Shown one piece after another: positions 8,048-17,142 of a stretch of 22,006 bases of DNA. Position 1 is the first letter of the stretch, and each line of letters begins with the position of its first letter. Source of the stretch: Isoetes engelmannii (Eukaryota; Streptophyta; Lycopodiopsida; Isoetales; Isoetaceae); contig JAANSK020262160.1 of the NCBI GenBank assembly GCA_011763485.2, positions 1 to 22,006 on the forward strand, written 5' to 3'. The notes below the pieces were generated by a model, which worked only from the letters and a program-made list of their open reading frames with translations, was not told the origin of the DNA and did not search any database. The position numbers were made by a program, and so were the translations under genes.

Positions 8048-10792
8048 TCATAGGCATTTACCATCATTTTCAACACAATCATGGGAGCTTGGAAACTCGC
8101 AGGACTGAAAGGTGGAAATGTCTACCATGTCTTCCGGCATGCTTGGACAGATAAAAGATGAGTCATGTTCATGCATCTGCTTTTGCAGCTTCTTGGGCCT
8201 GCCAAAGTCATCAGTTAACTCAAGACATGTAAGTTGATGGGCATTTATCTTATTAGAATTAACATGCATTTGCTGCTCTGAGATGCTGCTTTCATATTGT
8301 GAAGCCAACTCAAAAGCATCATTCCCTCTTTCTGTTGGCACCTTCAAATCTGTGGCCACAGTCAATTTCGAGCTAGTGTCAGCTGATGCATATCCTTCTC
8401 TTGAGTCACAATAACTTTCATGCTCAATGCTTAATTCTTGCTCCCTAAAAGGTTGCATAGAAGATCCTGCATGAACTGCTAAGTTTGCGAAGTCTGGAGC
8501 TGGCTGCAACAAATCTGATAGTGACTCTATATCCTGTTTCGGGTCTACTTCTACAGGTATTAATTTTTCTCCTTCCTCACCACCTCCAGCACCATTACAT
8601 GCAGGGACTGTTAAAAAGTCTCCCATCTTCTGTTGCTCTTCCATAATCTTCTGTAAGTACTTGCCTTGTGCTTCAATTCGAAGCTGCAACTGCTGTTGTA
8701 TCTGCATGCAGACATTTTCAAGTTTAATGTCAAAAGGGTGCCCATAAAGGGTATTCATAACCACTGCAACAAATCCTGCTTCTACAATACATATCAGAGT
8801 TCTTAACGCACTAGGATAGGATGTAGTAAGCATGAACAAGAGCTTTGAATGGTTAACTCGCTCCTAATGAAGACTACTATTCACCAAAACAATTGTCCAA
8901 AGCTTAATCAAGGAGACCAATTATTTGGAGTGCATTCCAGATCCTATTCCATTGATAATTTATCTACTTTATTCTTTATAGAACCTCAAGAACCTTACCC
9001 TAATGTGTCTTTGCAAACCATTATCTTCTCATGTCTCAAAAAGACCTAAATTATCCTGAATATTCTAAATTAAACTCAACCAATCACTGATGCGTCTATA
9101 GCTTGATTAAGTGAGCTTCATATTTGGCACCAAAGTCAGAACTTCTTTGCCTCAAATCTAAAGTATGTTTCACTATCGGCATGGTGTAAATAATTGTACT
9201 CATGCAAAAGTAAAAATACCTCAAGTTGCTGACATAAGCGCTTCTGCACTTCCATTTGCATTCTCAGTGCTTCATTGATCTGTATATTACCCCTAAGAAA
9301 ACAAACATGACGTGCATTATGATTTTTATTGCGTTAGATTGCTATAATTCCATAATAAAAGCACAGATAAAAATCCTACAAATAGCTAGAAATCTTTGGT
9401 AATTCACTTGCTTACTCATTTCCATTCTTTAATGGGACAGTGGCCTAATGCCCATATAATTTGCAGCACCTTTAACAACCAAAAATTATGGACATAAGCA
9501 GCCTTAAAACATCACCCATAATCCTAATGTTTAACATATGCACTTGGTGATCATAGTAATACTGATCTCCAATATCTCATTTTTCTGTTGGTTGCAAGGG
9601 CTTTCATTACATTCTTTACCATCTTCACGAAATTAATACACACACATAAAAATATTGAGAAAATATTAATGCACTTACGGAGTTGCATCCGCCGAATCAA
9701 TAATGGCTCCTCTTTCATGGTTATCTGATAAAAAATTAAGCTGTTTACATAAGAAATAGTTTTGCGGAAAAGTGAAGAGATAAATTCTGCATGTACCTTC
9801 TATTGATGAATCAGGAAGATATCTAGAAAGCCGAAATTTCTGCATTGCATAATCCGGAATAGAACATTCATACCTATGCGATCAAAAGCTAAAAGAAATG
9901 TATCAACCATGGCAATTACTTACCTGTAAATGGCTCTTGATATGGTATATAGTCAATCCTTGCACTGCCATTAACCTTAACACTCCTTTCGGAGTCGCTC
10001 CTGCTAATGCACACGAAAACACTATAGTGTGCAGCAAGACAAATAAGGAACATGGTATATCATACTTATAAAATGAAACTTATCCATCTTGTATCTTTCT
10101 TGAATATCAGAAGTCCAAAAACGGAATTTAACTGGACTGCATATATTAAGAGAGTACTCTAAAACAATTGCTTGCTAGGAAAAAGAGAAATGGCAAAGGG
10201 CTGGATGAAGTCCTACCTGACAAAAGAACAGAAGAGATGTTTATAGAATATTAATCTAGAATGAGCATTCAGAATAGAAAAGTATTACTTTTCCAAAATC
10301 ATCTGATGCGCTTGAGGATAAAGTGGATTAAATCATGCAAAAAATGGCTCCAAATAACCTACTAACAATTAACAAGATTTCCCTAGACCTTTATTGGCTA
10401 GACGGACAGTATAAGTTATGTCTGCAATTCTGAGGAGGTCAGAATAGCCTAGTTAAAAATTTATGTACCATTAACAATCCACCCAGGATTCCAGTTGAAT
10501 GCAATCTTTATGTTGTACAATTTGGTAATCAAAGTCTTAACCAAAAGAACGACTGATGGAATAAAAGTGACTTACTATCAGACCCCCCAAGCTGGGCAAC
10601 CGCATCAATGAAACGCTCGTGGAGATCCGGAGTCCATCGTAACCGTTGCTTCATGTTACTACCAGGACTGGATGGAGGAGGGATACCGGCAGCATCGCTG
10701 GAGCTATTCATTGGAATTTCAGAAGCAGCTACTGCTACGGACTGACCTTTCTGTCGTGCATTTGATCTTGCTAACTTCTTGATCTGATACAT
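8048..10792 (-). CDS. MYB-CC (GARP, PHR1/PHL-like) transcription factor
   Basis: Six coding exons on the minus strand join in phase: 10792-10576, 10000-9924, 9839-9797, 9724-9679, 9292-9220 and 8701-8048, giving 1,110 nt and 369 residues. Every intron starts GT and ends AG. The GARP/MYB repeat spans residues about 50-102 (RLRWTPDLHERFIDAVAQLG, then ATPKGVLRLM, then GLTIYHIKSHLQKFRLSRYL) and is split over exons 1-3, as in other MYB-CC genes. Residues 129-180 form the MYB-CC coiled coil (INEALRMQMEVQKRLCQQLE, then IQQQLQLRIEAQGKYLQKIM). The C-terminus is acidic and Ser-rich. Family members are nuclear, bind imperfect palindromes of the GNATATNC type as dimers, and include phosphate-starvation regulators. 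Oddities are MAVQG where MGVQG is usual, and LCQQLE for LHEQLE. The start chosen is ATG at 10792, just after an acceptor (TTGCAG). A duplicated copy of this acceptor and ATG lies 63 bases upstream. Which subfamily it belongs to (PHR, PHL or UNE16) is not settled. Confidence 0.93.
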
Positions 10793-10892
10793 GGACTGCA
10801 ATTACTTAATATTATATCAGCCAATTATTCTTGCTAGCTTCTTGATCTGATACATGGGCTGCAATTGTTTTAAATTAGATCAGCCAATTATA
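10767..10892. repeat. 63-bp tandem duplication over the MYB-CC splice acceptor and start codon
   Basis: Copy A is 10767-10829 and copy B is 10830-10892. They differ at only a handful of positions. On the minus strand each copy contains a branch-point-like GGCTGAT(A/C)TAAT stretch, the acceptor CAATTGCAG or TAATTGCAG, then (T/C)CCATGTATCAGATCAAG. Thus both the 3' splice site and the first codons are doubled. Copy A is the one continuous with the coding exon. The ATG in copy B (10855-10853) opens a 12-codon frame that stops at a TGA within copy A. Confidence 0.9.
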
Positions 10893-11396
10893 ATTATAAC
10901 TTAGGGCTAAGTATCCTCGCATCCTTGCACTCGTCTTCTCATCATTTCTTATTGGATAAATCTGTTTAAAGAAAGAATAACAAGTATATAAAGTTAGAAT
11001 AGCTACTGAATCATTTTCAATTGATACAATAACACTTTTGAGGCCAATAAGAATCCTTCCTCAAGGATTTCCAATTGCAGGTGTATTATGTGCTTTGACA
11101 TGTCAGAACTGGCATTGACAACAACAATTAAGGACCTTCTTTTATAATAGAGATACGAACATCCTATCATACTTTTGCCACCAAACCCAACCTTGCATCC
11201 AAGAAACGAAAATTTTATGGCACTAGAAGGAGCTATAAACAAATTACAAACAGATTTACTTGCAAGAATAGTGCAAATACAGACGAGAATAATTATGATC
11301 GCTAACAGTTGAATGCAGAACACATGAATGGACAGCTATCTTCGCCAAAAGGGACTAGGTTATGAAAAGCAATGTCGCGTAAACAAACAGAGAGAG

Positions 11397-11518
11397 ACAT
11401 ACCTACGTGTATTAGAATGGCATCAGAAAGCAAGGTCCGTTCTTCCAAAATTGAGGTCGCAACGACACCCAACTTTCAAACAGAACCCAGAATCGCCGTA
11501 GAGTCAAAGTCCCTCTTG
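11397..11518 (-). promoter_or_regulatory. Candidate 5' non-coding exon of the MYB-CC gene
   Basis: On the minus strand, CACGTAG|GTATGT at 11403/11402 is a good splice donor, placed to join the acceptor before the start codon (intron about 11402-10796). A TATA-like ATATATATT lies at 11555-11547, which would place transcription start near 11518 and give a leader exon of about 115 bases. This is inferred from signal spacing only. Confidence 0.4.
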
Positions 11519-11546
11519 TTTTATGAATATTACTGCATATACCTAG

Positions 11547-11555
11547 AATATATAT
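11547..11555 (-). promoter_or_regulatory. TATA-like box for the MYB-CC gene
   Basis: ATATATATT on the minus strand, about 150 bases upstream of the candidate leader-exon donor. Spacing is right for a core promoter, but such motifs are common in AT-rich plant DNA. Confidence 0.3.
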
Positions 11556-11630
11556 GGTCTCTAGGCCTACAGATCGCGCAGTTAAAAAAGGGGAAAATTG
11601 GAATAATAAAAGGGAATATTACCCATTACG

Positions 11631-11700
11631 GTGGTGGCCTAGAGGCCTTGGGTTGGGTGACCTCCACAATGGTTCAAAACCCACTGGCTACCATTGGGTG
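11631..11700 (+). mobile_element. tRNA-derived SINE head (pol III A and B boxes)
   Basis: TGGCCTAGAGG at 11635-11645 fits the pol III A box (TRGCNNAGNGG) exactly, and GGTTCAAAACC at 11671-11681 fits the B box (GGTTCRANNCC) exactly. They are 25 bases apart, which is a tRNA-like distance. The sequence between and around them does not fold into a convincing functional tRNA, so a SINE head is more likely. The tail and target duplication were not identified; the element may extend right to about 11770. It sits just upstream of the MYB-CC promoter, in the opposite orientation. Confidence 0.5.
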
Positions 11701-11774
11701 GATGGGCCCTATGTTGACTATTGGTAAGCCCAAAAGGCATAACACCACACTCGAAATAGCCATATGAAAAGTTA

Positions 11775-12095
11775 TCTTCCATCCATCACCCTTACGGATC
11801 CGATGAAAGAGCGTGCACCTTGGAGTCGCTTCAACAACACTGGGATCAAAGAAAGTGGATACTGATTCGACATAGTAATCTTATTAAGGCCGCGATAATC
11901 AACAACCAATCGCAAAGAACTGTCCTTTTTGACAAAAGAAAATAGGTGCCCCACCAGGTGACTGTGAATACCAAATCTCTCGCAAAAACCTCCAACTCAA
12001 CAGGTGATATACCATAGATAGGACCATATGGCGGCATTGTCTTGGGCTGCAAATCGCTAGGACAATCATATGGACGGTGCTCTAGAAGCGTGCTA
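11775..12095 (-). mobile_element. Ty3/gypsy pol fragment (fossil)
   Basis: The minus strand encodes pieces of the N-terminal reverse-transcriptase region of a plant Ty3/gypsy element: a segment ending [15 protein letters not shown], matching the region just before the RT core, and a segment with [20 protein letters not shown], the RT fingers motif with the usual VDYRGLNK. It covers only a small part of pol. No LTRs, protease, RNase H or integrase are visible. It is broken, with several breaks, and probably old. Confidence 0.8.
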
Positions 12096-12099
12096 CGAC

Positions 12100-13270
12100 A
12101 CGCATGCATTATATACAGCAGCCTACCATATACACCGTAGGCCTTCCCCAATCCAACGACTCTTCGCCATATGGACCCTCGTCTAACTCGTATCTAGGAT
12201 TGCCAGACAATCGAGCAGAGGATACGGAGGTATCATTCCCTCCCTTTCTCTACGGGCTTTTACATCATCAGAAGCAAAACATACTGTAATGAGCCGTAAC
12301 ATTATATAATAGTAATAGAATAGAATAGAATATATTTTTTATCGTCCACATAGCTGGCAGTCAGAATGGATGCGCATCCAAGTTCATGACAGTGTTCAAT
12401 CATATGCGAGGAGAAAAGGAGGCATTTCAGTGGCTAGGTTGGTTGCCTCTGGTATTTGTAAATTTGGATTTCCTTCTCAGCACTCCCTTCATTGGTGGGC
12501 TGCTGCATTTCTTGTGTTTGGCTTTGGAAACGAAAATGCCACTGTGAAATGAAGGTGTCAGCTCTTCTCCCATTTTCGAAGAGAGTAGTCCTGCCTCTTC
12601 ACGCTTTCACCTTATTTGTCGTTGTCATGAGGCTTTGGAACTTATCCGCCTCCATGGTAACGTTTGATGAAGTTTTGCAGTCATTTGATCTACAAAATTT
12701 TCCTAGCTGCAATAAAATGTTTTGTTGTAAAGTAGGAGGGAATAGGGGAGCATTCTGTTAAATTTGCTTGCATTCAAGATGAAGTTGCAAGTAAATTTTA
12801 GTTCAAAACTTTTCTATCTCGTTTTCAGGTTATATTTGCTGGGTTTTTAGGTTTATTTTTAACATCTTGGTCTTAATTAGATGTCCTTAACAAATGAGAT
12901 CTTAGAGTTAGAAAATATGAATTTCGTCAGCTTGTTCATAACTATAACCAGTAGGAGTCGAGAGCTGGAAGCAATAAATTTATTGCTACAAAACATACGG
13001 TATACAAATCGGGTAGAATGCTTTATACAGCCCCTCCCCTTGCATGGCTGATATCTGGCCATTGATGCTTGGATTGGAGGGCTACCATTGTGCCCTTCAA
13101 ATGAATACCCTACTACAAAGCTAACAAAAGGAAAAATGGATTGTTTATCCATCAGAAAAATTGACATTTTAGAACAAGGACAATTCTTACCTGAATCATC
13201 ATATATGACGTTGTCTATGGTTTGTTCGACATCATTACGAGCAAAAGCTCAAATAGAACTATTGTTTATT
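12100..13270. other. Stretch without a recognised gene
   Basis: Open frames such as 12370-12552, 12492-12761 (plus) and 12877-13167 (minus) are short and show no domain I recognise. A (TAGAA)n-like run at about 12313-12331 precedes the tattttttatcgtccaca segment that also occurs in variant form near 6815. The left edge adjoins the gypsy fragment and may include more of that old element. Confidence 0.5.
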
Positions 13271-13276
13271 TACATT

Positions 13277-13310
13277 GCATATTCGTATTTTGTGCATATT
13301 CGTATTTTGG
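13277..13310. repeat. 17-bp tandem duplication
   Basis: GCATATTCGTATTTTG(T/G) occurs twice in a row (13277-13293 and 13294-13310), differing only in the last base. It directly precedes and slightly overlaps the first A box of the SINE-like array. Confidence 0.8.
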
Positions 13311-13470
13311 TCTAGTGGCAGGACCTTAAACCGCCACACCCGAGGTCACGGGTTTGAACCTAACCAATATCGGTCTAGTAATGGGGACCTAAAAATCCAT
13401 TGCCCCGACGTCACGGGTTCAAGTACGACCAACTGGTCCTGTGGTACAGACCTTAAACCTGCCATATGTA
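13305..13470 (+). mobile_element. SINE-like array with two tRNA-like heads
   Basis: The first unit has A box GGTCTAGTGG (13309-13318) and B box GGTTTGAACC (13351-13360) after GGTCACGG. The second unit has GGTCTAGTAATGG (from 13372) and B box GGTTCAAGTACGACC (from 13416), again after GTCACGG. A third, partial head (13434-13466, TGGTCCTGTGG, then GACCTTAAACCTGCC) matches the beginning of unit one. The repeated order of A box, GACCT, GTCACGG and B box points to a dimeric or tandemly duplicated tRNA-derived SINE. None of the units looks like a functional tRNA. Confidence 0.65.
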
Positions 13471-13677
13471 CTCAATAATCACATGCAAAGCAGCTCCTAT
13501 CATATCAGCTCCTATCATATCATGCCTAGGTAGTGAATAGGCTTCCATGTGATATGTAGAATAAAGTGATGTAGAATGTACTCATGATGTGATGATGAAT
13601 AGAATGACGTAGAGACCTTAAACCTGCCATATGTACTCGATAATCACATGCAAAGCTGATGATGAATAGAATGACGT
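13448..13677. repeat. Scrambled local duplications
   Basis: A 44-base block at 13448-13491 recurs at 13613-13656 with one difference. A 20-base block, gatgatgaatagaatgacgt, lies at 13591-13610, just before the second copy, and again at 13658-13677, just after it. Between them the block cagctcctatcatat is repeated in tandem near 13491-13521. The arrangement suggests template switching or repeated slippage, not independent insertions. Confidence 0.8.
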
Positions 13678-13679
13678 CC

Positions 13680-14430
13680 TTCAATAAAAAAAAATTGTGC
13701 AAGATTATGACAAATGAACACAATTTTTAGCGCTTAAGATAGTGGAACTAAAGTAAAGTGGAGTATGAGGGCACGAGGTAATTATGAAAATGACAATGAC
13801 CTTGACCCTGGCCTACAAGCACCACCAAGATCGATTGTACTAAAAAGTGCACGATGTTGGCCAAAGCTTTAAAAACTACATTATCTACGACAAGTAAATT
13901 TGATATGGCAAAAATCGAGGTGAAGAAAACTTTAAAAATCTTGAAAATTAGTTCCCTTCGGTTAAGGATAGATAAAGGAGATCAAAGAACGGGGGATATA
14001 TATCCACCTACTTCCACACCATTCTTCACCATTTTTCGTCCAACCCTTTGCCCCAAGCCTGCCGTATTGCTAGTGTTATTTCTTTTGGATGGCATTTTCT
14101 ATCAAGTTGTTGCAGGTATAAAGTAAATCGCAGAGCTTCATGACACCAGATATAATTTCAACAACTTGGGTTAACGGATCAGGTTATTTTGTATGCACAT
14201 TTGCCAAAAATATAGAAGAATTAACAACTTGGTACATTTCTTGCAACAAAAATAGTAAAGAAGCAGGGATTTACACGGTAGGTATAGATTTATTAAAGAA
14301 GCAAAATGGAGAATACAGTTGAAAAGGCAACCCACAGTGTGTCAGCACCTTATTTTTTTGGTGGGGTACATAAAATATTGTATTACTAAAGGTAAAGGAT
14401 AGCGTACAAAAAAAATGTTAGGTTAAAAAT
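13680..14430. other. Stretch without a recognised gene
   Basis: Plus-strand frames at 13854-14126 and 14140-14322 have no recognisable domain and AT-rich, non-coding-like composition. Nothing else was seen. Confidence 0.5.
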
Positions 14431-15226
14431 TGATGCTAGGGGAGTTCACTTCGATCACCCCGCTTGGGACCCCCCAAGCTTGATCAAGGGCACCCCCCCC
14501 CCCCCCCCGGGCGCGGCGTGACATGGGTCGCCCAACTTTGCTATAACCAAGGCAAAAAAAATGTAACTTGTTGATATTAAGTGTAACTTTGATACTAAAG
14601 AATAAATGTAACTTGTAGATGCTAAAGTTAACTTTGGTTGATAGTAAAGAATAAAGTGTAACCTTGTCGATACTAAAGAATAAATGTAACTTGTAGATGC
14701 TAAGGTAACTTTGGTTGATAATAAAGAATAAAGTGTAACTTTGTTAATACTAAAGAATATAAATGTAATTGTTGATGCTAAATGTAATTCTTTTGATGCT
14801 CGGGGAGTCCACTTGGATCACCCCGCTTGGGACCCCCCACGCTTAACCAAGGGCACCCCCATAGGCGCGGCGTGACACGGGCCGCCCAATTTGGGCAGAT
14901 AATAGTCAATGGAAAATTATGTTTTAAGTAGATATTGTTAGTATAAGGTTAATAAAGGGGTTAAAGGTTATATTACCTTACGAAAATGTTTTTCAGAGGG
15001 AGTATGGGGTCCACTTAATAAAGGGGTTAAATGTTATATTACCTTAGGAAAATGTTTTTCAAAGGGTGTATGGGGTCCACCTATATTACCTTAGGAAAAT
15101 GTTTTTCAGAGGGAGTATGGGGTCCACTTGGGTCACCCAGGAAAATGTTTTTTAGAGGGAGTATGGGGTTCCACTTGGGTCACCCCGCTTGGGACCCTCC
15201 ACGCTTGATCAAGGGCACCCCCTGGG
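14431..15226. repeat. Mosaic of three interleaved tandem repeat families
   Basis: Family 1 (GC-rich, about 70-110 bp; motif TCACCCCGCTTGGGACCC, then CAAGGGCACCCC, then GCGCGGCGTGACA in two of the copies) occurs at 14431-14540, 14794-14893 and about 15155-15226. Family 2 (period about 77 bp, with sub-repeats of the type GTAACTTTG..GATACTAAAGAATAAA) fills about 14560-14790. Family 3 (core GGAAAATGTTTTTCAGAGGG, followed by AGTATGGGGTCCACTT) occurs four times in about 14969-15175 and runs into the last family 1 copy. The first family 1 copy carries a run of 16 C (14493-14508) where the others have only five. The frame at 15031-15255 is just translated repeat. Identity unknown. Confidence 0.85.
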
Positions 15227-15255
15227 CTGGGCTGAACATAGGAAGGCGGCTTTAG

Positions 15256-16250
15256 TTCAAGAAATGAGTTTCCAAGGTACAATGTGGTGAGTGCTAAAAG
15301 CACTTACATTTACATTTAATCAAGCACTTGCATGCAGCAGCCTGCGTTTGTAAGAGTCTTCGTGATAAAGTTTAGTTTTAATTAAGTTTAGAGTGAAGTG
15401 TGCAGGTTGATGATGACAGTCTGAGCCTGAGCCTGAGCCTGAGCCTGAGCATGAGTTAATTAGTTTCCATGATGCTTCTGTTGAGAGCCAAGGAGGCCAA
15501 TGTACAGGCAATGGACAAACATCCATGACTCATGAGGATAATTGCACAAAAGCGTTTCACTATGTGTTTATTCTTTATAAGAGTGTCGTGACTCTGACAC
15601 ATTATACCACGATTTGTTGCTTTCAGATGTATGAGTGAGGCCAAGATATATTAGAACCATTTCTCTTCCTGGTCCATGCTCCTTAAACATTACAAATGAC
15701 AAAGCCATTACATGTGGTCAGATGGAAACCAACAAACTAGCCATGACGCCGTTTCTTTATAGATTATTCTCTACCGAGATGAAGGTAAATATCAACGCAC
15801 ATGTTGCCTCTAACCTGCCATTGCTACACATAAAAAGCAAGGAAAGCAAGCTCGGTTGAATGAACAACCTAAGAAGAACAACCTAAGAGGATAAACTAGC
15901 CATAACATTGTTCTTCCCTAATTCTTCCCGCAAGCAAATAGGTTACCTCCCAGGTGTAAAACATTAATTGACCTTGGAAAGGTACCGATTCGGTGGCAGT
16001 CATGTACTACCGTGTATTTCCCGTAAAAACTCACGTGGTACCAATATTAAGATAATATATAAATTTGGCTTAAAAATGGCTTAGAGTGTATCAGACGTAC
16101 CAAAGCCCATGTCCACATTCATGAAAAGATACCAAAGCACATGGTCATGTCCACATCCAAGAAAAGATACATGTGTGTGCAAGGATTTTTAAAGAAGGGT
16201 GCAAATTCAACTTTAGCAAGGTCTATACATTAAATGCAAAGAAAGACTTG
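15256..16250. other. Intergenic stretch with a hexanucleotide microsatellite
   Basis: Five perfect CTGAGC units lie at 15421-15450. No gene was recognised: frames at 15320-15526 (minus) and 15635-15859 (plus) are short and the first is produced partly by the microsatellite. The segment agaacaacctaag is repeated near 15870. The right end holds the left target duplication of the hAT element. Confidence 0.55.
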
Positions 16251-16251
16251 T

Positions 16252-16259
16252 GAAAGAGT
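16252..16259. repeat. Left target site duplication of the hAT element (GAAAGAGT)
   Basis: The 8 bases just before the left inverted repeat are identical to 19651-19658 just after the right inverted repeat. Eight-base duplications are the hallmark of hAT insertions. Confidence 0.95.
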
Positions 16260-16574
16260 CATAGTTACGAATCACGGCCGTTTCGGCTGTGTACAACGAT
16301 TGCAACACATTTTTCCCTAAATCTGTTGCCAACACGACAACGTTGCGCTTTTTTTACCTGATACAAAACACGACTGTGGTTCGCTTTGACCATGCCGTGT
16401 TGTGAACTGCAACGGTCTGTGTTCTGCAATGAAACATGCAACTGTAATCCATTCCAGAGGCGATTTTAGTCGCATTTTTTGGCGTTGCGCTTTTTTCACC
16501 TGCACTTTTTTTTCCCGCTCTCTCTGTTCTGTCTGTTCCGCTTGCTGTGGCGCACACCATATCGACTTTTTGTT

Positions 16575-16678
16575 GTTCCGCCCTCCCGTTTCTGCCATAT
16601 CCGGTGTTTCCGGCGTTGGTCTTGATGTTCCGCCCTCCCGTTTCTTCCATATCCGGTGTTTTCGGTGTTGGTCGCAGG
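16575..16678. repeat. 52-bp tandem duplication inside the hAT element
   Basis: Two copies, 16575-16626 and 16627-16678, both begin GTTCCGCCCTCCCGTTTCT and continue CCATATCCGGTGTT. They differ at only a few positions. The repeat lies in the 5' non-coding part of the element and explains the repetitive proline-rich or tryptophan-rich frames seen on either strand there. Confidence 0.9.
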
Positions 16679-17142
16679 TATTTATTAGGCCCACGGTTGT
16701 CCACAGCTATTTTGCCCAAGGTACCAAGTATTATCTGGCCCACGGTTCAGAACTTCAGGCACCAGATGCATTGTCACGACTGACAACACTATTTTGTGGC
16801 TGAGCTGATTCTCTGCGCACAAACAAACGTATGGCAAACTTCGCTATCGACATTTTTTAAGCAAACAAAATGTCATTTCAACGAGTTCTTATTCTTTCAC
16901 GGTTTCAGACATTAAAATAGCCTTTTTTATTCTATAGCTTTCAAAATTTAGCATTAAATAGTCTTTTATGTAGCTTTCAAGCATTGTTCAAACAAATGTC
17001 TTTTCAAGCATTGTTATTAGTATTTCGAGCATAGCTTTCAAGCATTGTTTAGTCTTTGAAAGCATTATAAAAGTCTTTTAATACCGGATTCAAGGAAACT
17101 CATAATTAAACTGTCCATTTAAGTATTACATTAATATCAAAT

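Noticed and set aside
11372-11767. Plus-strand open frame of 131 codons
   Set aside because: It spans the MYB-CC promoter and leader exon and the SINE head. It has no domain, and the pol III boxes explain its right half better.
13305-13430. Functional tRNA genes
   Set aside because: A and B boxes are good, but the flanking bases do not form a credible acceptor stem and anticodon arm in either unit. A SINE origin is more likely.
14431-15226. CRISPR-like array
   Set aside because: Units are of unequal length, the spacers are themselves repeats, and the setting is a plant nuclear genome.
15031-15255. Plus-strand frame with repeated MFF and GSMG-like peptides
   Set aside because: The repetition reflects the underlying DNA tandem repeats and not a protein repeat under selection.
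16317-16803. Frames of 125-133 codons on both strands in the left part of the hAT element
   Set aside because: They are built on the 52-bp tandem duplication and subterminal repeats. No domain is present, and the transposase lies elsewhere in the element.
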